Shown here: positions 40,918-50,395 of the stretch, piece after piece
How the letters are laid out: each line of letters opens with the position of its first letter
Numbering within the stretch: the first letter of the stretch is position 1
NCBI RefSeq assembly: GCF_014858725.1
Contig: NZ_AQGV01000012.1
Span: 992,001-1,056,000 of the forward strand
Direction: 5' to 3'
Origin: Pseudoalteromonas aurantia 208
Lineage (GTDB): Bacteria; Pseudomonadota; Gammaproteobacteria; Enterobacterales; Alteromonadaceae
Length of the DNA: 64,000 nt
The notes under the pieces: model-generated
What the model was told of the DNA's origin: nothing
The model's database searches: none
The model's input: the letters and a program-made list of their open reading frames with translations, nothing else
Translations under genes and position numbers: made by a program

Positions 40918-41625
40918 ATGGCTATGTTGCTTTTTCTACTATTTAACTATTGTACGCGCTGTGGGCTACTTATGTGCGTGCTACTCATCGGCGTATCACC
41001 TCAAGTATTCGCAGAGTCCCAATCACATCAGTCACATCAAACGCATCAGCGCTATGGCACTCACGGTATGGTACTGTTTACTGATGACCAAGAAAATATA
41101 TACGCCAGCCATTTACCTCTTTATTCGACGCCGCACGATTACCAGATAATTTACCAGATCATTGTACCAAACGAGCAGCAGGTATTAGCTGAATTACGCC
41201 AAGGCATGGTTACGCTATTACCGAGTAAGTTCGATTTGAATAGGTTGGTCACCAAAGAGGTGTTCACTATTGGCGCTGACTTTTATACAGGTCATTTTGA
41301 GAGGGGCGGAATACACTTTGACAAAACAAACATTGATTTTCATAAAGCCATTTTAGTTGAACCGATAACGCGTAATTATCAATCACAAAATCAGGTTTTT
41401 TATAACGTTAAATTAAACAACCATACCGATCTTGTCGTCCATAAAATACAGCAGCCGCCGTCGTTCGATGCCATTGCTATTATGCAAAATGATAAAGAGC
41501 ATAAACAAACAATGTATCAATGCAATAAACCCAAGGTATTGAGCCACGTTGTTATCTCAAACGCGTTGGAACAGTGCGGTATTAAAAATATACGCTATTT
41601 GGAAACACAGGATTTTACCTTATGA
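40918..41625 (+). CDS. Conserved periplasmic protein of unknown function
   Basis: A 235-residue protein with a signal segment ending QVFAESQ and then a His-rich stretch (SHQSHQTHQRYGTHGM). The pattern HGMVLF...YASHLPLYSTPHDYQIIYQI is one I recall from a family of uncharacterised secreted proteins in Proteobacteria; no function is known to me. A second ATG at 40924 could be the true start. The stop overlaps the start of the next gene (ATGA), so the product works in the same operon as the metallo-beta-lactamase-fold gene, and divergent LysR suggests regulated expression. Histidines may bind a metal; that is inference. Confidence 0.6.
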   Translation: MAMLLFLLFNYCTRCGLLMCVLLIGVSPQVFAESQSHQSHQTHQRYGTHGMVLFTDDQENIYASHLPLYSTPHDYQIIYQIIVPNEQQVLAELRQGMVTLLPSKFDLNRLVTKEVFTIGADFYTGHFERGGIHFDKTNIDFHKAILVEPITRNYQSQNQVFYNVKLNNHTDLVVHKIQQPPSFDAIAIMQNDKEHKQTMYQCNKPKVLSHVVISNALEQCGIKNIRYLETQDFTL

Positions 41626-42736
41626 ATGGCGTGATTAGTTTTTTAGTAGCATGTGTACTTTATTTAATCAGTTGCACTGTTGCATATGGGAAAGCAACTC
41701 CAAACCTTTCTCAAAAGCAGTGGTTTTCGGGGAGTAAAGAGTGTGAACTGGATACGCGTCCTAGTATGGAAGTGCTTGAGTTTAATCTGACTACCTACAT
41801 CATTCGGCAGAGTAAATGCGTGCATTATGAAGCGCCTTTTATCTATTTAACCTCAGGTTTGGATAAGGGTTTTGAAATAGAAAATGTTTTGAAAACAAAC
41901 TTACGTACAATCCAATGATGATATTTTGCTCAATATCAAGGCGCTTTTATGCAGTAATAGCGGGCTATTACAAATGAAAGCAACGCCGAGAGTGAGAAAA
42001 ATAGCTTTATTGGGCAAATTCGCTTATCCAGAGCTGAGGTTATTTATTATTAGGTGATCGAAAAGCACTATTACTTGATACTGGGGCCACAACAAGTGCC
42101 AAACTATTCCCCCTTGCGCGCACAGTGCAAATGATTATTCAACAACATTTAATACGCATAAAGCGTCAACCAAAAGATTATGCGTTACATGTATTGCACT
42201 CGCATAGTCATAGCGACCATATAGCAGCTGACTCACAGTTTTATGGGGTGGAAGGCGTATCCGTTGTGCCTCCTCATCAGCTAACCGTATTACAAAAAAC
42301 GTTGCAGCTAAGCGACTGGCCCAATTCGGTTAGTGTGTTTAAGTTAGGTGGGAGAAATATTTCGGTTATTCCAACACCAGGGCATCAACGAGAGGCTATC
42401 AGTTTATACGATGACCAAACACAGTGGCTCTTGACTGGCGATACCTTTTATCCAGGTAGGCTATACATTCGCGATTGGTTAACATTTAAAAGCAGTATAG
42501 CAAGGCTGGTAGCATTTACTGAGATGAATCCTGTTTCAGCTATTTTAGGCGCGCACATCGAAATGTCAGCATGTGCGAAAAAAGATTACCCTTCAGGGTC
42601 TGTGTATCATCCAAATGAAGCTTCGTTGGTATTGACCACAAAAGATCTACAGTTATTGCACCGGCAACTGACCATAATGGGGCAGCAACCACAGCAAGTG
42701 AGAATGGATAAATTTATTATCTTCCCACTCATATAA
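41622..42736 (+). pseudogene. Metallo-beta-lactamase-fold hydrolase, split by a MITE
   Basis: The first 76 codons encode a signal peptide and MBL start; the frame then enters the repeat element at 41850. Beyond it, the frame resumes at 42047 (LLGDRKALLLDTGATTS, the typical first MBL strand) and holds the zinc motif HSHSHSDH, then TGDTFYPGRLYI and GAHIEMS. Deleting the 191-bp element plus one copy of the 6-bp duplication joins both parts in frame as a 305-residue protein (76 + 229). As it stands, the product ends within the element at 41918. A fragment could start at 42125 but would lack the N-terminus. Confidence 0.9.
41850..42040 (+). mobile_element. MITE copy 1, inserted in the MBL gene
   Basis: A 191-bp element. 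The left end reads ACCTCAG..TGGATAAG and the right end, read inward, ACCTCAG..TGGATAAG, with about 17 of 20 bases matching. The 6-bp TATTTA occurs on both sides (41844-41849 and 42041-42046). An internal hairpin GTAATAGC-GG-GCTATTAC lies at 41954-41971. No protein-coding capacity. Near-identical copies are at 46546 and 57468. Confidence 0.92.
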
Positions 42737-42924
42737 TGGCTGTTACTGTACATAGGAAAATTCGTGATTGTTTAGTGATAAACACGACTATTTGAGTTAA
42801 TTGATTAAGTGTTGATTTTTTAAATTTTTAAGTTGTTGAAATTTATTGTTTTTTAGTTGGTTTGTTTATTGCTGAATACCTATTAATGATAACTACATTA
42901 ACTTGGTAATAGGAATTAGTTGGT

Positions 42925-43485
42925 ATGAAAGATAGGCAATTAGAACGAATTAGAAATAGCTTACTCATCATCGTCGTGATTTTTCAAATCTGTCACTTGT
43001 CATGGGAATATTTTAATGGAGGAATTGTCACACATCACATTCTGATGCGCTCAGACTTGCCGGGTATATCCAATTGGTGGGGGTTAATTATATTACCGTC
43101 TTTGGTGTTCATCACTTTTATACGTATTAAGAGAAGGCTATTAACGCGCGCGCATGAAGCGCTGAGCTTAAGCGACTTCTATCGTAATATACTGATTGGC
43201 TTTATGGGAATGTTGTTGGTGAGCTTGTTGGCGTCGCTCGCGTTCAGTTTTGGTTTACAAAATATTGCTGTTTATATGCTGATGGGCCTGATGATCACAG
43301 CACTGTTTATACCGTTACATAAAGTTGAGTGTATTCTGGGCTATGTTATGGGCGCGGCATTTTTCACAGGGCCTGTGATCCCGTTTATTGGTGTGGTTTT
43401 ATTTTCAACCGTGTCAGTACTGTCTCACTATTGCTTCAAGCCCTTATTGCTACGCTTTAAAAGCGTAAAAAAAGACGCGGTATAA
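42925..43485 (+). CDS. Hypothetical multi-span membrane protein
   Basis: A 186-residue protein with about five hydrophobic segments (roughly 12-30, 48-65, 88-110, 112-132, 138-165) and a basic C-terminal tail. It begins MKDRQLERIRNSLLIIVVIF. GGAAT lies upstream of the ATG. I do not recognise a family. It stands alone between the broken MBL gene and a terminator. Confidence 0.65.
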   Translation: MKDRQLERIRNSLLIIVVIFQICHLSWEYFNGGIVTHHILMRSDLPGISNWWGLIILPSLVFITFIRIKRRLLTRAHEALSLSDFYRNILIGFMGMLLVSLLASLAFSFGLQNIAVYMLMGLMITALFIPLHKVECILGYVMGAAFFTGPVIPFIGVVLFSTVSVLSHYCFKPLLLRFKSVKKDAV

Positions 43486-43568
43486 CTGAGTAACCTTGGC
43501 AGGCGAATAACATAGGTAGTTGATGTATAAAAGTATGGTTGTTCACTATTTTATAAAGGCCAGATAAA

Positions 43569-43598
43569 AAAGCACCGCATTAAATCTAGCGGTGCTTT
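43569..43598. terminator. Bidirectional terminator between convergent genes
   Basis: AAGCACCGC pairs with GCGGTGCTT around a ten-base loop, with A runs before and T runs after; serves the membrane-protein gene and the protease gene. Confidence 0.85.
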
Positions 43599-43639
43599 AT
43601 TTTTTAATATTACTTTTCAATATGACTTTCTAACAACGA

Positions 43640-45859
43640 TTAGAAAAACGTCACTTGTACATCAATCCAAGCATTTGCCGTACCTAGCGTGCCACCTGTT
43701 TCTACAGGGTAAATGCTAAATTTACCCCAAGGGTCAGTGAATGTATGGTTTTTCTGCAAAGGCGCATCATTAAAGTCTTCTAACGCCCAATTTGAACTAC
43801 GAGAGTTTGGTGTAGAGTCTAATAATAATGAGTTATGGTTGTACCAAGGTGCTGCATTGTTATCCATATAATTCTGCAGGTTGATCACAATACCGTTTTG
43901 TAAAAGTGGTGTACGTAATTGTTGATCCGGAGATGTATTTGCTTCACTCTTTTGGCGTGTTAAATATTCAACCCAAAACGTTTTATCGCCTGATGGTATT
44001 TTAAGACCAATAGCACCAGGTGCGTTGTGGCCTGATGATGTGCCATGATTATATGTGTAAATACGGTATTTACCAGATGTTGTTATAGTGGGCACGTCGG
44101 TGTCAGAAATCCAGTTATTAAAGTAACCTTTATACATTAGGTTCATTTCTTCTAACGAGTGAGCCCCCATGCCCATTAAGCCAAATACATTACCATAGTT
44201 GGTGACAACATCATTTGAATTGCCATTAAGCATGCTATTACCACCTTCAATTGACATTGAGTGATGTAACCCTAAAGCGTGCCCAGTTTCATGTGCAATT
44301 GTGCCTGCAGCATAAGTGTAAATCTCCATAAGCGGTGGACCTGCTTGAGAGTTAATGAAATAAGTTGCGTCTGTGCCTACAGGCGGTGCAGTCACCATTA
44401 TAATCGTAGCTTCGCCCGGAAAGTTTGGATCTACTCCAGCATTGACGAGTTGCTCTTTATAGCCTGGATTCCATAACGTTTTATCATTGTTATAGTAATT
44501 GTGACTCTGTGGCATGGTAATTTTTGGCTTAATTTCCCAAGTAAAGTTGAATTTCCCATACGATTGCTCGGTGAAGTAATCTTTGGTCTTCTGCATTTCA
44601 GCATTGATTTGATCCGTGGTAAATTCTAAATCTTGATCTGGGAATCTAAATGGATAAACCAATACATGCACACCATTGTGATCATATCCATCATTGCCAG
44701 GGTCATCCGCGCCAGGAGTTACTCGGCAGCTGGTTTTGTTAAAGTCTGCAACAACACTTGCGCCTTTAAATAAACCTTCTAAACGAATATTGTTCCAACC
44801 GTTACGAGGGTTAGTTAATACCACACATTCAGTATTGCCGACTTTAGACGAACGGATACTGTCGTCGCCAGATTTTGGCCACTTGCCATCTGTTCTGCCA
44901 GCCAATGTTAAGTTACCTTGGCCGTAAGATGAACTAATTGCGATACTCGTTACATCTTGGTTAAACGTTGAAATAGCAAAACCAGTGCCTTGTGAAGCAG
45001 CGGGTACACATACTGGTACACCATCCGTGAGTGCTGTTTCAGTCGTAGGATCACTGGTTGCACAGATATTGGCTAAATCGCCACCATCACCTGGTGGGGT
45101 AGTTGACCCTGACTTTTTGGTTTTAGTCGTTAATATCGCACTCCAACCAGATGTATTTGTCGTATTTTTTGCATACATTACATAGTAATAGACTTTGTCT
45201 TGTACTAAACCTGTATCAGTAAAGCTGGTTTCATTCGCGTTAACAGTTGCTACGGTATGCCAAGATACACCAGCTGATGAACGTTGAATAATAAAGTTAT
45301 CTTCGTTGTTAGAATTGTCACTCCAAGAGACGGTAGCACTCGATTCGGTCGTTGTACCCGTTAGATTGTTAGGCGCAACGATACTTCCAGTATTCCCATC
45401 TCCTGGGTTGTCTCCACCACCATCTATATCTCGACAAGACGTCGCACCAAAATCAACAGCAAGAGATGATTTATTGCGGGTGCCAGTGACTGCGATCATC
45501 AACCAGTACTGACTAGGATTACTAATGACCACGCACTCACCATTAGTTCCTGAAGTGATTGACTTATAAGCATTACTATTAGAACCTGTGCTAGGCCAGC
45601 GGCCTTGATCTACATATAAACTTAGGTCTCCAGTACCATGTCCTGTACTAATAGCAACACTGTTATACTCATTTGCACCGCTCAAGCTTAAATAGGCTAT
45701 TCCATTGTCATTGACACAAATTGGTGTGCCGTCTGTTATCGAGGTTGAAGGTCCCTGCGTCGCACATACATCAGGCAGAGTTGCACCCAATGCTTGTTGT
45801 GAAAGCAGTATTGCTGAACCAAGCATCAACTTGGTCCAATGTGATGAAACGATTTTCAT
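43640..45859 (-). CDS. Secreted zinc metalloprotease with two PPC-type domains and a fibronectin III domain
   Basis: A 739-residue exported protease. AAAGGAGAAC precedes the ATG at 45859; the signal peptide ends QQALGA. Domains: a prepeptidase-C-like domain (about 30-145), a fibronectin III domain (about 165-255), a second prepeptidase-C-like domain with parallel wording (ITDGTPICVN and LTDGVPVCVP; WPSTGSN and WPKSGDD), then the catalytic part (about 390-739). The zinc site is HETGHALGLHH with the Met-turn FGLMGMG, placing it among gluzincin/metzincin-like M6 or M12 proteases. Likely degrades proteins in the environment. Confidence 0.87.
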   Translation of the reverse strand: MKIVSSHWTKLMLGSAILLSQQALGATLPDVCATQGPSTSITDGTPICVNDNGIAYLSLSGANEYNSVAISTGHGTGDLSLYVDQGRWPSTGSNSNAYKSITSGTNGECVVISNPSQYWLMIAVTGTRNKSSLAVDFGATSCRDIDGGGDNPGDGNTGSIVAPNNLTGTTTESSATVSWSDNSNNEDNFIIQRSSAGVSWHTVATVNANETSFTDTGLVQDKVYYYVMYAKNTTNTSGWSAILTTKTKKSGSTTPPGDGGDLANICATSDPTTETALTDGVPVCVPAASQGTGFAISTFNQDVTSIAISSSYGQGNLTLAGRTDGKWPKSGDDSIRSSKVGNTECVVLTNPRNGWNNIRLEGLFKGASVVADFNKTSCRVTPGADDPGNDGYDHNGVHVLVYPFRFPDQDLEFTTDQINAEMQKTKDYFTEQSYGKFNFTWEIKPKITMPQSHNYYNNDKTLWNPGYKEQLVNAGVDPNFPGEATIIMVTAPPVGTDATYFINSQAGPPLMEIYTYAAGTIAHETGHALGLHHSMSIEGGNSMLNGNSNDVVTNYGNVFGLMGMGAHSLEEMNLMYKGYFNNWISDTDVPTITTSGKYRIYTYNHGTSSGHNAPGAIGLKIPSGDKTFWVEYLTRQKSEANTSPDQQLRTPLLQNGIVINLQNYMDNNAAPWYNHNSLLLDSTPNSRSSNWALEDFNDAPLQKNHTFTDPWGKFSIYPVETGGTLGTANAWIDVQVTFF

Positions 45860-46545
45860 CGTGTTCTCCTTTATCATGTTGTAACTTATTTATGTTGTAT
45901 TTTTACTGTGAAGTTAATGTAATTTTTCTGTAATTATCTTGGTGTATAAATAACCAATATGAATATATTGTATACAGTATATTTTTCAATGGATTTGCCT
46001 ATAACACTTTCTTCTATGTTTATACCTTTATTGTTTTTCACGACATGAGATCAATGCACGTTGTTTGCGTGGCGTAGGAATGAAGTGGCTAAATTGGTTA
46101 GTATGCACTAATTAAATTATTGAAAATATTATATATTATTTTTTAATTGGGCATTTTTCTGCGTCGCAAAGTCGTATGGCTAAACACACTGTGACAAAGG
46201 GTATCTTTCATATGACAAAAAAATTAGTGAAAAAATAATTTGTCGGAATTAATTATTTTCACTGCTGGAGCTAAAAATACATCAATTTTTGGTTGATTAA
46301 CGTATAAATCATGCATATGAGGCTGGTTTTGGCTAAATATGAAATAAAACATTCCAATTATTGTACCTGGGAATGTTTGGATAATTACTTTCTACATCAA
46401 ATAATGACTTTGCAGTGTGCATACTTAATGATGTATGTAATTTTATTTTTTATACGACAAGTTATTTCCATGCGTTTTATGGAGATCAACGCGCATTACA
46501 AAGAAAGCATCTTTAATATGATTGCGGTAGGTTTTAGTATACTTA
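45860..46545. other. Long AT-rich region between the protease gene and the MITE
   Basis: About 690 bases without a supportable gene. It contains a 24-bp near-palindrome centred on TGTATACA (45961-45984), about 100 bases upstream of the protease start, likely a regulator site. A frame at 46311-46562 lacks family likeness and runs into the MITE, so it is not called. Confidence 0.5.
45961..45984. promoter_or_regulatory. Near-palindrome upstream of the protease gene, possible operator
   Basis: TGTATACA is a perfect 8-bp palindrome; the eight bases on each side (GAATATAT and GTATATTT) match as inverted repeats at 6 of 8 positions. It sits about 100 bases before the start codon on the minus strand. 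It is not the LexA pattern because the CTG-N10-CAG spacing is absent. Confidence 0.35.
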
Positions 46546-46736
46546 ACCGCAGCTCTGGATAAGCGAATTTGCCCAATAAAGCTATTTTCCTCACTCTCAG
46601 CGTTGCTTTCATTTTTAATAGCCCGCTATTACTGCATAAGAGCGCCTTGATATTGAATAAAAGATCATCATTGGATTGTACGTAAGTTTGTTTACAAAAC
46701 ATCTTCTATTCCAAAACCCTTATCTAAACCTGAGGT
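46546..46736 (-). mobile_element. MITE copy 2 (inverted)
   Basis: A 191-bp copy of the element at 41850 in the opposite orientation, with the internal hairpin kept. Its left terminal base differs (ACCGCAG instead of ACCTCAG). It is flanked by TACTTA (46540-46545) and TACCTA (46737-46742), a 6-bp duplication with one change. It lies in a non-coding region upstream of the GNAT gene. Confidence 0.9.
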
Positions 46737-46967
46737 TACCTAAATTAAACGTATGAAACTTTGTTCTATTTTTGCTTAGGTGTAGTACGCATATAACATA
46801 ATCCATATTTGGCAAAGTATACACAGTGCTTATATCTGGGTGTAAGTTTAGACCGCGATAGGGCGAGTTTATTGGTGAGGGGATGTCACTGATTAGTTTA
46901 TTTTCACCCGATGGTTATGTACAGTTTAGAGTCAGAAATGACATGGGGTATAGTGAAGGGGAGAGTG

Positions 46968-47411
46968 ATGCAGGTTAGGAAAGTCCAAGAGCATGATCTT
47001 GAACGGGTGAGAGCGATTTGTATCCGAGCATTTAAAAAATCAATTGCAAGTAGCTTGCATGCAGAAGGCATTCATACTTTTAAAAGTATTGTAGAACACA
47101 GCGCGTTTTTACAGAGGATGCAGCAAGACAACGTACTTTTGGCCGTGGAGTGCAATGGTACCCTAGTTGGTATGATTGAACTAAAGGCTGGATGTCATGT
47201 AGCAATGCTTTTTGTTGACCCTGAATTTCAAAATAATGGGGTGGGTCGTACTTTGTTACACGCGATACTCAACCATGTAAGCGCTGATATTTTAACAGTC
47301 AGTGCGTCATTAACGTCTGTGGGCGCTTATAAAAAGTATGGATTTAACTGCGTTGGTGAAATACAAGAGTCATCAGGGCTTATCTATCAGCCGATGGAGT
47401 TATGTATGTGA
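46968..47411 (+). CDS. GNAT-family N-acetyltransferase
   Basis: A 147-residue acetyltransferase. The acetyl-CoA loop is FVDPEFQNNGVGRTLLHAIL (Q-x-x-G-x-G), and the usual end wording SVGAYKKYGFNCVGE follows. The ATG at 46968 with GGGGAGAG upstream is preferred over 46911, which adds residues outside the fold. Substrate unknown. Confidence 0.85.
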   Translation: MQVRKVQEHDLERVRAICIRAFKKSIASSLHAEGIHTFKSIVEHSAFLQRMQQDNVLLAVECNGTLVGMIELKAGCHVAMLFVDPEFQNNGVGRTLLHAILNHVSADILTVSASLTSVGAYKKYGFNCVGEIQESSGLIYQPMELCM

Positions 47412-47475
47412 TATTTTAATGGAGCCGAATAAAGATAGTGATAAGCAGCTGGCTCTGCATTACTCAGCGTAAATA

Positions 47476-47528
47476 AAAAAGGCTTAATAAGTTATGATAT
47501 AAATATCAGTAACAACATAAGCCTTTTA
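47476..47528. terminator. Long hairpin terminator between GNAT gene and acnB
   Basis: AAAAGGCTTA pairs with TAAGCCTTTT, and an inner stem (GTTATGATAT with ATATCAGTAAC, one bulge) extends the structure. It lies between convergent genes and has A/T runs at both ends. Confidence 0.7.
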
Positions 47529-47575
47529 AACACCTTATAAAAACGTAATCTGGTACGCTTTTAATTCAGCAGCTA

Positions 47576-50395
47576 TTAGTTAGCGTCAACAACCTTTACA
47601 GGCACTGCTTTTTCAGCACTGAATTTTGTTGTTAGCTCTTCTTCTAACGGCGTAAATGCGGTTAGGTCGATACCATCAACTGCAGCTGTGTACTCTTCAA
47701 TTGTTGGGAAACGACCCAATACAGTTGAAAGGACAACAAGTGGTGTAGAACCCAGTAATGACTCACCTTTTTTCTCTGACGTATCAGCAACAACACGGCC
47801 TTGGAAAAGACGTGTAGAGGTAGCTATAACTGTATCACCAGGCTCTGCTTTTTCTTGGTTACCCATACAAAGGTTACAACCAGGGCGTTCTAAATACATG
47901 ATGTTTTCGTACTTAGTACGAGCTGCTGTTTTAGGCTTCTCGTCGTCGAACTCAAAACCAGCGTATTTAGCAAGAATATCCCAGTCGCCTTCTGCTTTAA
48001 GCTCATCAACAATGTTATATGTTGGTGGCGCTACAACCAATGGCGCGTTGAATGTAATTGCACCATTTTTAGCCTCAAGGTTTCTAAGCATTTGCGCGAT
48101 GATCTTCATATCGCCTTTGTGTACCATACAAGACCCAACAAATCCTAAATCAACTGGCTTGTCGTTGTAGAATGATACTGGGCGGATCACATCGTGCGTG
48201 TAACGCTTAGATACATCTTCGTTATTTACGTCAGGGTCAGCAATCATTGGTTCGTTGATTTGGTCTAAATCAACAACAACTTCGGCATAATATTTCGCTG
48301 CGTCATCAGGTGCTAGGGCTGGGTTAGTACCAGAGTTGATCTCTTCAATTCGCTTGTCAGCTAAATCGATAAGACCCTGAAGTGTTTTAGCGTCGTTTTC
48401 CATACCTTTGTTGATCATGATCTGGATACGGCTCTTCGCAAGCTCGATAGATTTGATCAACGTTTCATCATTTGAAATACAGATTGACGCTTTCGCTTTC
48501 ATCTCTGCAGTCCAGTCAGTAAAAGTAAACGCTTGGTCGGCCATTAGCGTACCAATGTGTACTTCAATAACACGGCCTTGGAAAACGTTCTCACCGCTAA
48601 ATTGCTTAAGCATTTGCGCTTGAGTTGAATGTACTACATCACGGAAGTCCATGTGGCCTTTCATGCGGCCTTTAAAAGTCACTTTTACCGACTCAGGAAT
48701 AGGCATTGCCGCTTCACCTGTAGCCAATGCTAAAGCAACAGTACCAGAGTCAGCACCAAATGCGACACCTTTAGACATACGAGTATGCGAGTCACCACCG
48801 ATAATAATTGCGCGGTCATCAATGGTAATGTCATTCAGTACTTTGTGAATAACGTCAGTCATTGAATGGTAAACACCTTTCGGGTCACGTGCTGTGATTA
48901 AACCGAACTTGTTCATGAACGCCATTAGTTTTGGAATGTTAGCTTGTGCTTTACTATCCCAAACTGAAGCCGTGTGACAACCTGACTGATATGCACCATC
49001 AACAATTGGTGATATTACAGATGCAGCCATAGCTTCAAGTTCTTGTGATGTCATTGGGCCAGTTGTATCTTGCGAGCCTACAATGTTTACTTTAACGCGC
49101 ACATCAGACCCTGCGTGTAGTGCAGTTTTTGATGCTACACCAACTGAGTTGTTGTTAAAGATTTTTTCAACTGCAGTTAGGCCTTGGTTCTCATGAGAAA
49201 TCTCTTTTGACGCAGCATATACAGCAGGCGCTTCAACACCTAATGTTTCAGCTGCAAAAGTTTGTAGTTTCTTACCGAATACAACCGCATAAGAACCACC
49301 TGCTTTCATGAACTCAACTTTTTGAGGTGTGAACGCAGAAGACACATCAACAAGCTCTTTGTCACCGTTGTAAAGCTTTTTCTCTTTGGTGTCGATTGTT
49401 AATACAGTACCCGTTGCAACTGAGTAAGCTTCTTCAAGTACTGGGTCGCCATTTGCGTCGGTAACATTGTTACCATTTTCATCTGTTTTCTTAACCCAGT
49501 TTTGAAGGTCAAGACCAATACCGCCAGTTACGCCAACCGTCGTTAAGAAAATAGGTGAAATACCATTGGTACCTGCAACCACTGGTGCAATGTTAATAAA
49601 TGGGACATATGGGCTTGCTTGTTTACCAGCCCAAAGAGCCACGTTATTAACGCCAGACATACGTGACGAACCCACACCCATCGTACCTTTTTCAGCAATA
49701 AGCATAACTTTTGCGTTAGGGTGCTTTTTCTGTAGCTCTACAATTTCTTGTTGTGCTTCAGGTGTGATCATGCATTTACCGTGTAATTCACGATCTGCAC
49801 GAGAGTGAGCTTGGTTACCTGGAGAAAGTAAGTCAGTTGAGATATCGCCTTCACCAGCAATATAAGTAACAACGTCAACTTTTTCTTCAATTTCAGGTAG
49901 CTTAGTGAAAAACTCAGCTTGTGCGTAACTTTCTAGAATATCTTTTGCAATTGCATTGCCCGCTTTGAATGCAACCTCTAGACGTTCAGTATCTGCTTCG
50001 TAAAGGAATACTTGCGTTTTTAACACATCGGCTGCTGGAGCAGATACGTCAGTGTTATCACTTAGCGCTAGATCAAGCAGTACTTCAATAGAAGGACCAC
50101 CTTTCATGTGAGATAGTAATTCAAAAGCGAAAGTAGACGTAATTTCTTCAACAACAGACTCACCAAGAATGATTTCTTTTAGGAATTTTGCTTTTACACC
50201 GGCTGCGCTGGTGGTTCCTGGTAGTGTGTTGTAGATAAAGAAATTTAATGAGTCTGCGCGGTGCGCATGACCCGTATCTTTTATTTGGCCAATAATCTCT
50301 GATAGTAACGCTTCGCTATCGATTGGCTTTGGATTCAACCCAAGTTCTTGCTTACGGTTTTGGATTTCATCCATGTATTCTGTGTACAAACTCAT
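47576..50395 (-). CDS. acnB: Bifunctional aconitate hydratase B / 2-methylisocitrate dehydratase, long form
   Basis: A 939-residue aconitase of the TCA and methylcitrate cycles. The [4Fe-4S] cysteines are C756 (VGSCMVHKG), C840 and C843 (RPGCNLCMGNQ); GGDSHTRMSKGVAFGADSGT is the catalytic segment. E. coli and Vibrio AcnB have about 865 residues; this one is about 70 longer and carries an extra stretch near 320-400 (ENGNNVTDANGDPVLEEAYS and following). The wording resembles AcnB of Bacteroidetes more than that of enterobacteria, which suggests transfer or an ancient long variant. Codon use is of the preferred set, indicating high expression. Confidence 0.95.
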   Translation of the reverse strand: MSLYTEYMDEIQNRKQELGLNPKPIDSEALLSEIIGQIKDTGHAHRADSLNFFIYNTLPGTTSAAGVKAKFLKEIILGESVVEEITSTFAFELLSHMKGGPSIEVLLDLALSDNTDVSAPAADVLKTQVFLYEADTERLEVAFKAGNAIAKDILESYAQAEFFTKLPEIEEKVDVVTYIAGEGDISTDLLSPGNQAHSRADRELHGKCMITPEAQQEIVELQKKHPNAKVMLIAEKGTMGVGSSRMSGVNNVALWAGKQASPYVPFINIAPVVAGTNGISPIFLTTVGVTGGIGLDLQNWVKKTDENGNNVTDANGDPVLEEAYSVATGTVLTIDTKEKKLYNGDKELVDVSSAFTPQKVEFMKAGGSYAVVFGKKLQTFAAETLGVEAPAVYAASKEISHENQGLTAVEKIFNNNSVGVASKTALHAGSDVRVKVNIVGSQDTTGPMTSQELEAMAASVISPIVDGAYQSGCHTASVWDSKAQANIPKLMAFMNKFGLITARDPKGVYHSMTDVIHKVLNDITIDDRAIIIGGDSHTRMSKGVAFGADSGTVALALATGEAAMPIPESVKVTFKGRMKGHMDFRDVVHSTQAQMLKQFSGENVFQGRVIEVHIGTLMADQAFTFTDWTAEMKAKASICISNDETLIKSIELAKSRIQIMINKGMENDAKTLQGLIDLADKRIEEINSGTNPALAPDDAAKYYAEVVVDLDQINEPMIADPDVNNEDVSKRYTHDVIRPVSFYNDKPVDLGFVGSCMVHKGDMKIIAQMLRNLEAKNGAITFNAPLVVAPPTYNIVDELKAEGDWDILAKYAGFEFDDEKPKTAARTKYENIMYLERPGCNLCMGNQEKAEPGDTVIATSTRLFQGRVVADTSEKKGESLLGSTPLVVLSTVLGRFPTIEEYTAAVDGIDLTAFTPLEEELTTKFSAEKAVPVKVVDAN

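Noticed and set aside
46311..46562. 83-codon open frame upstream of the GNAT gene
   Set aside because: It runs into MITE copy 2, has no ribosome site and no family likeness; composition is that of the AT-rich spacer.
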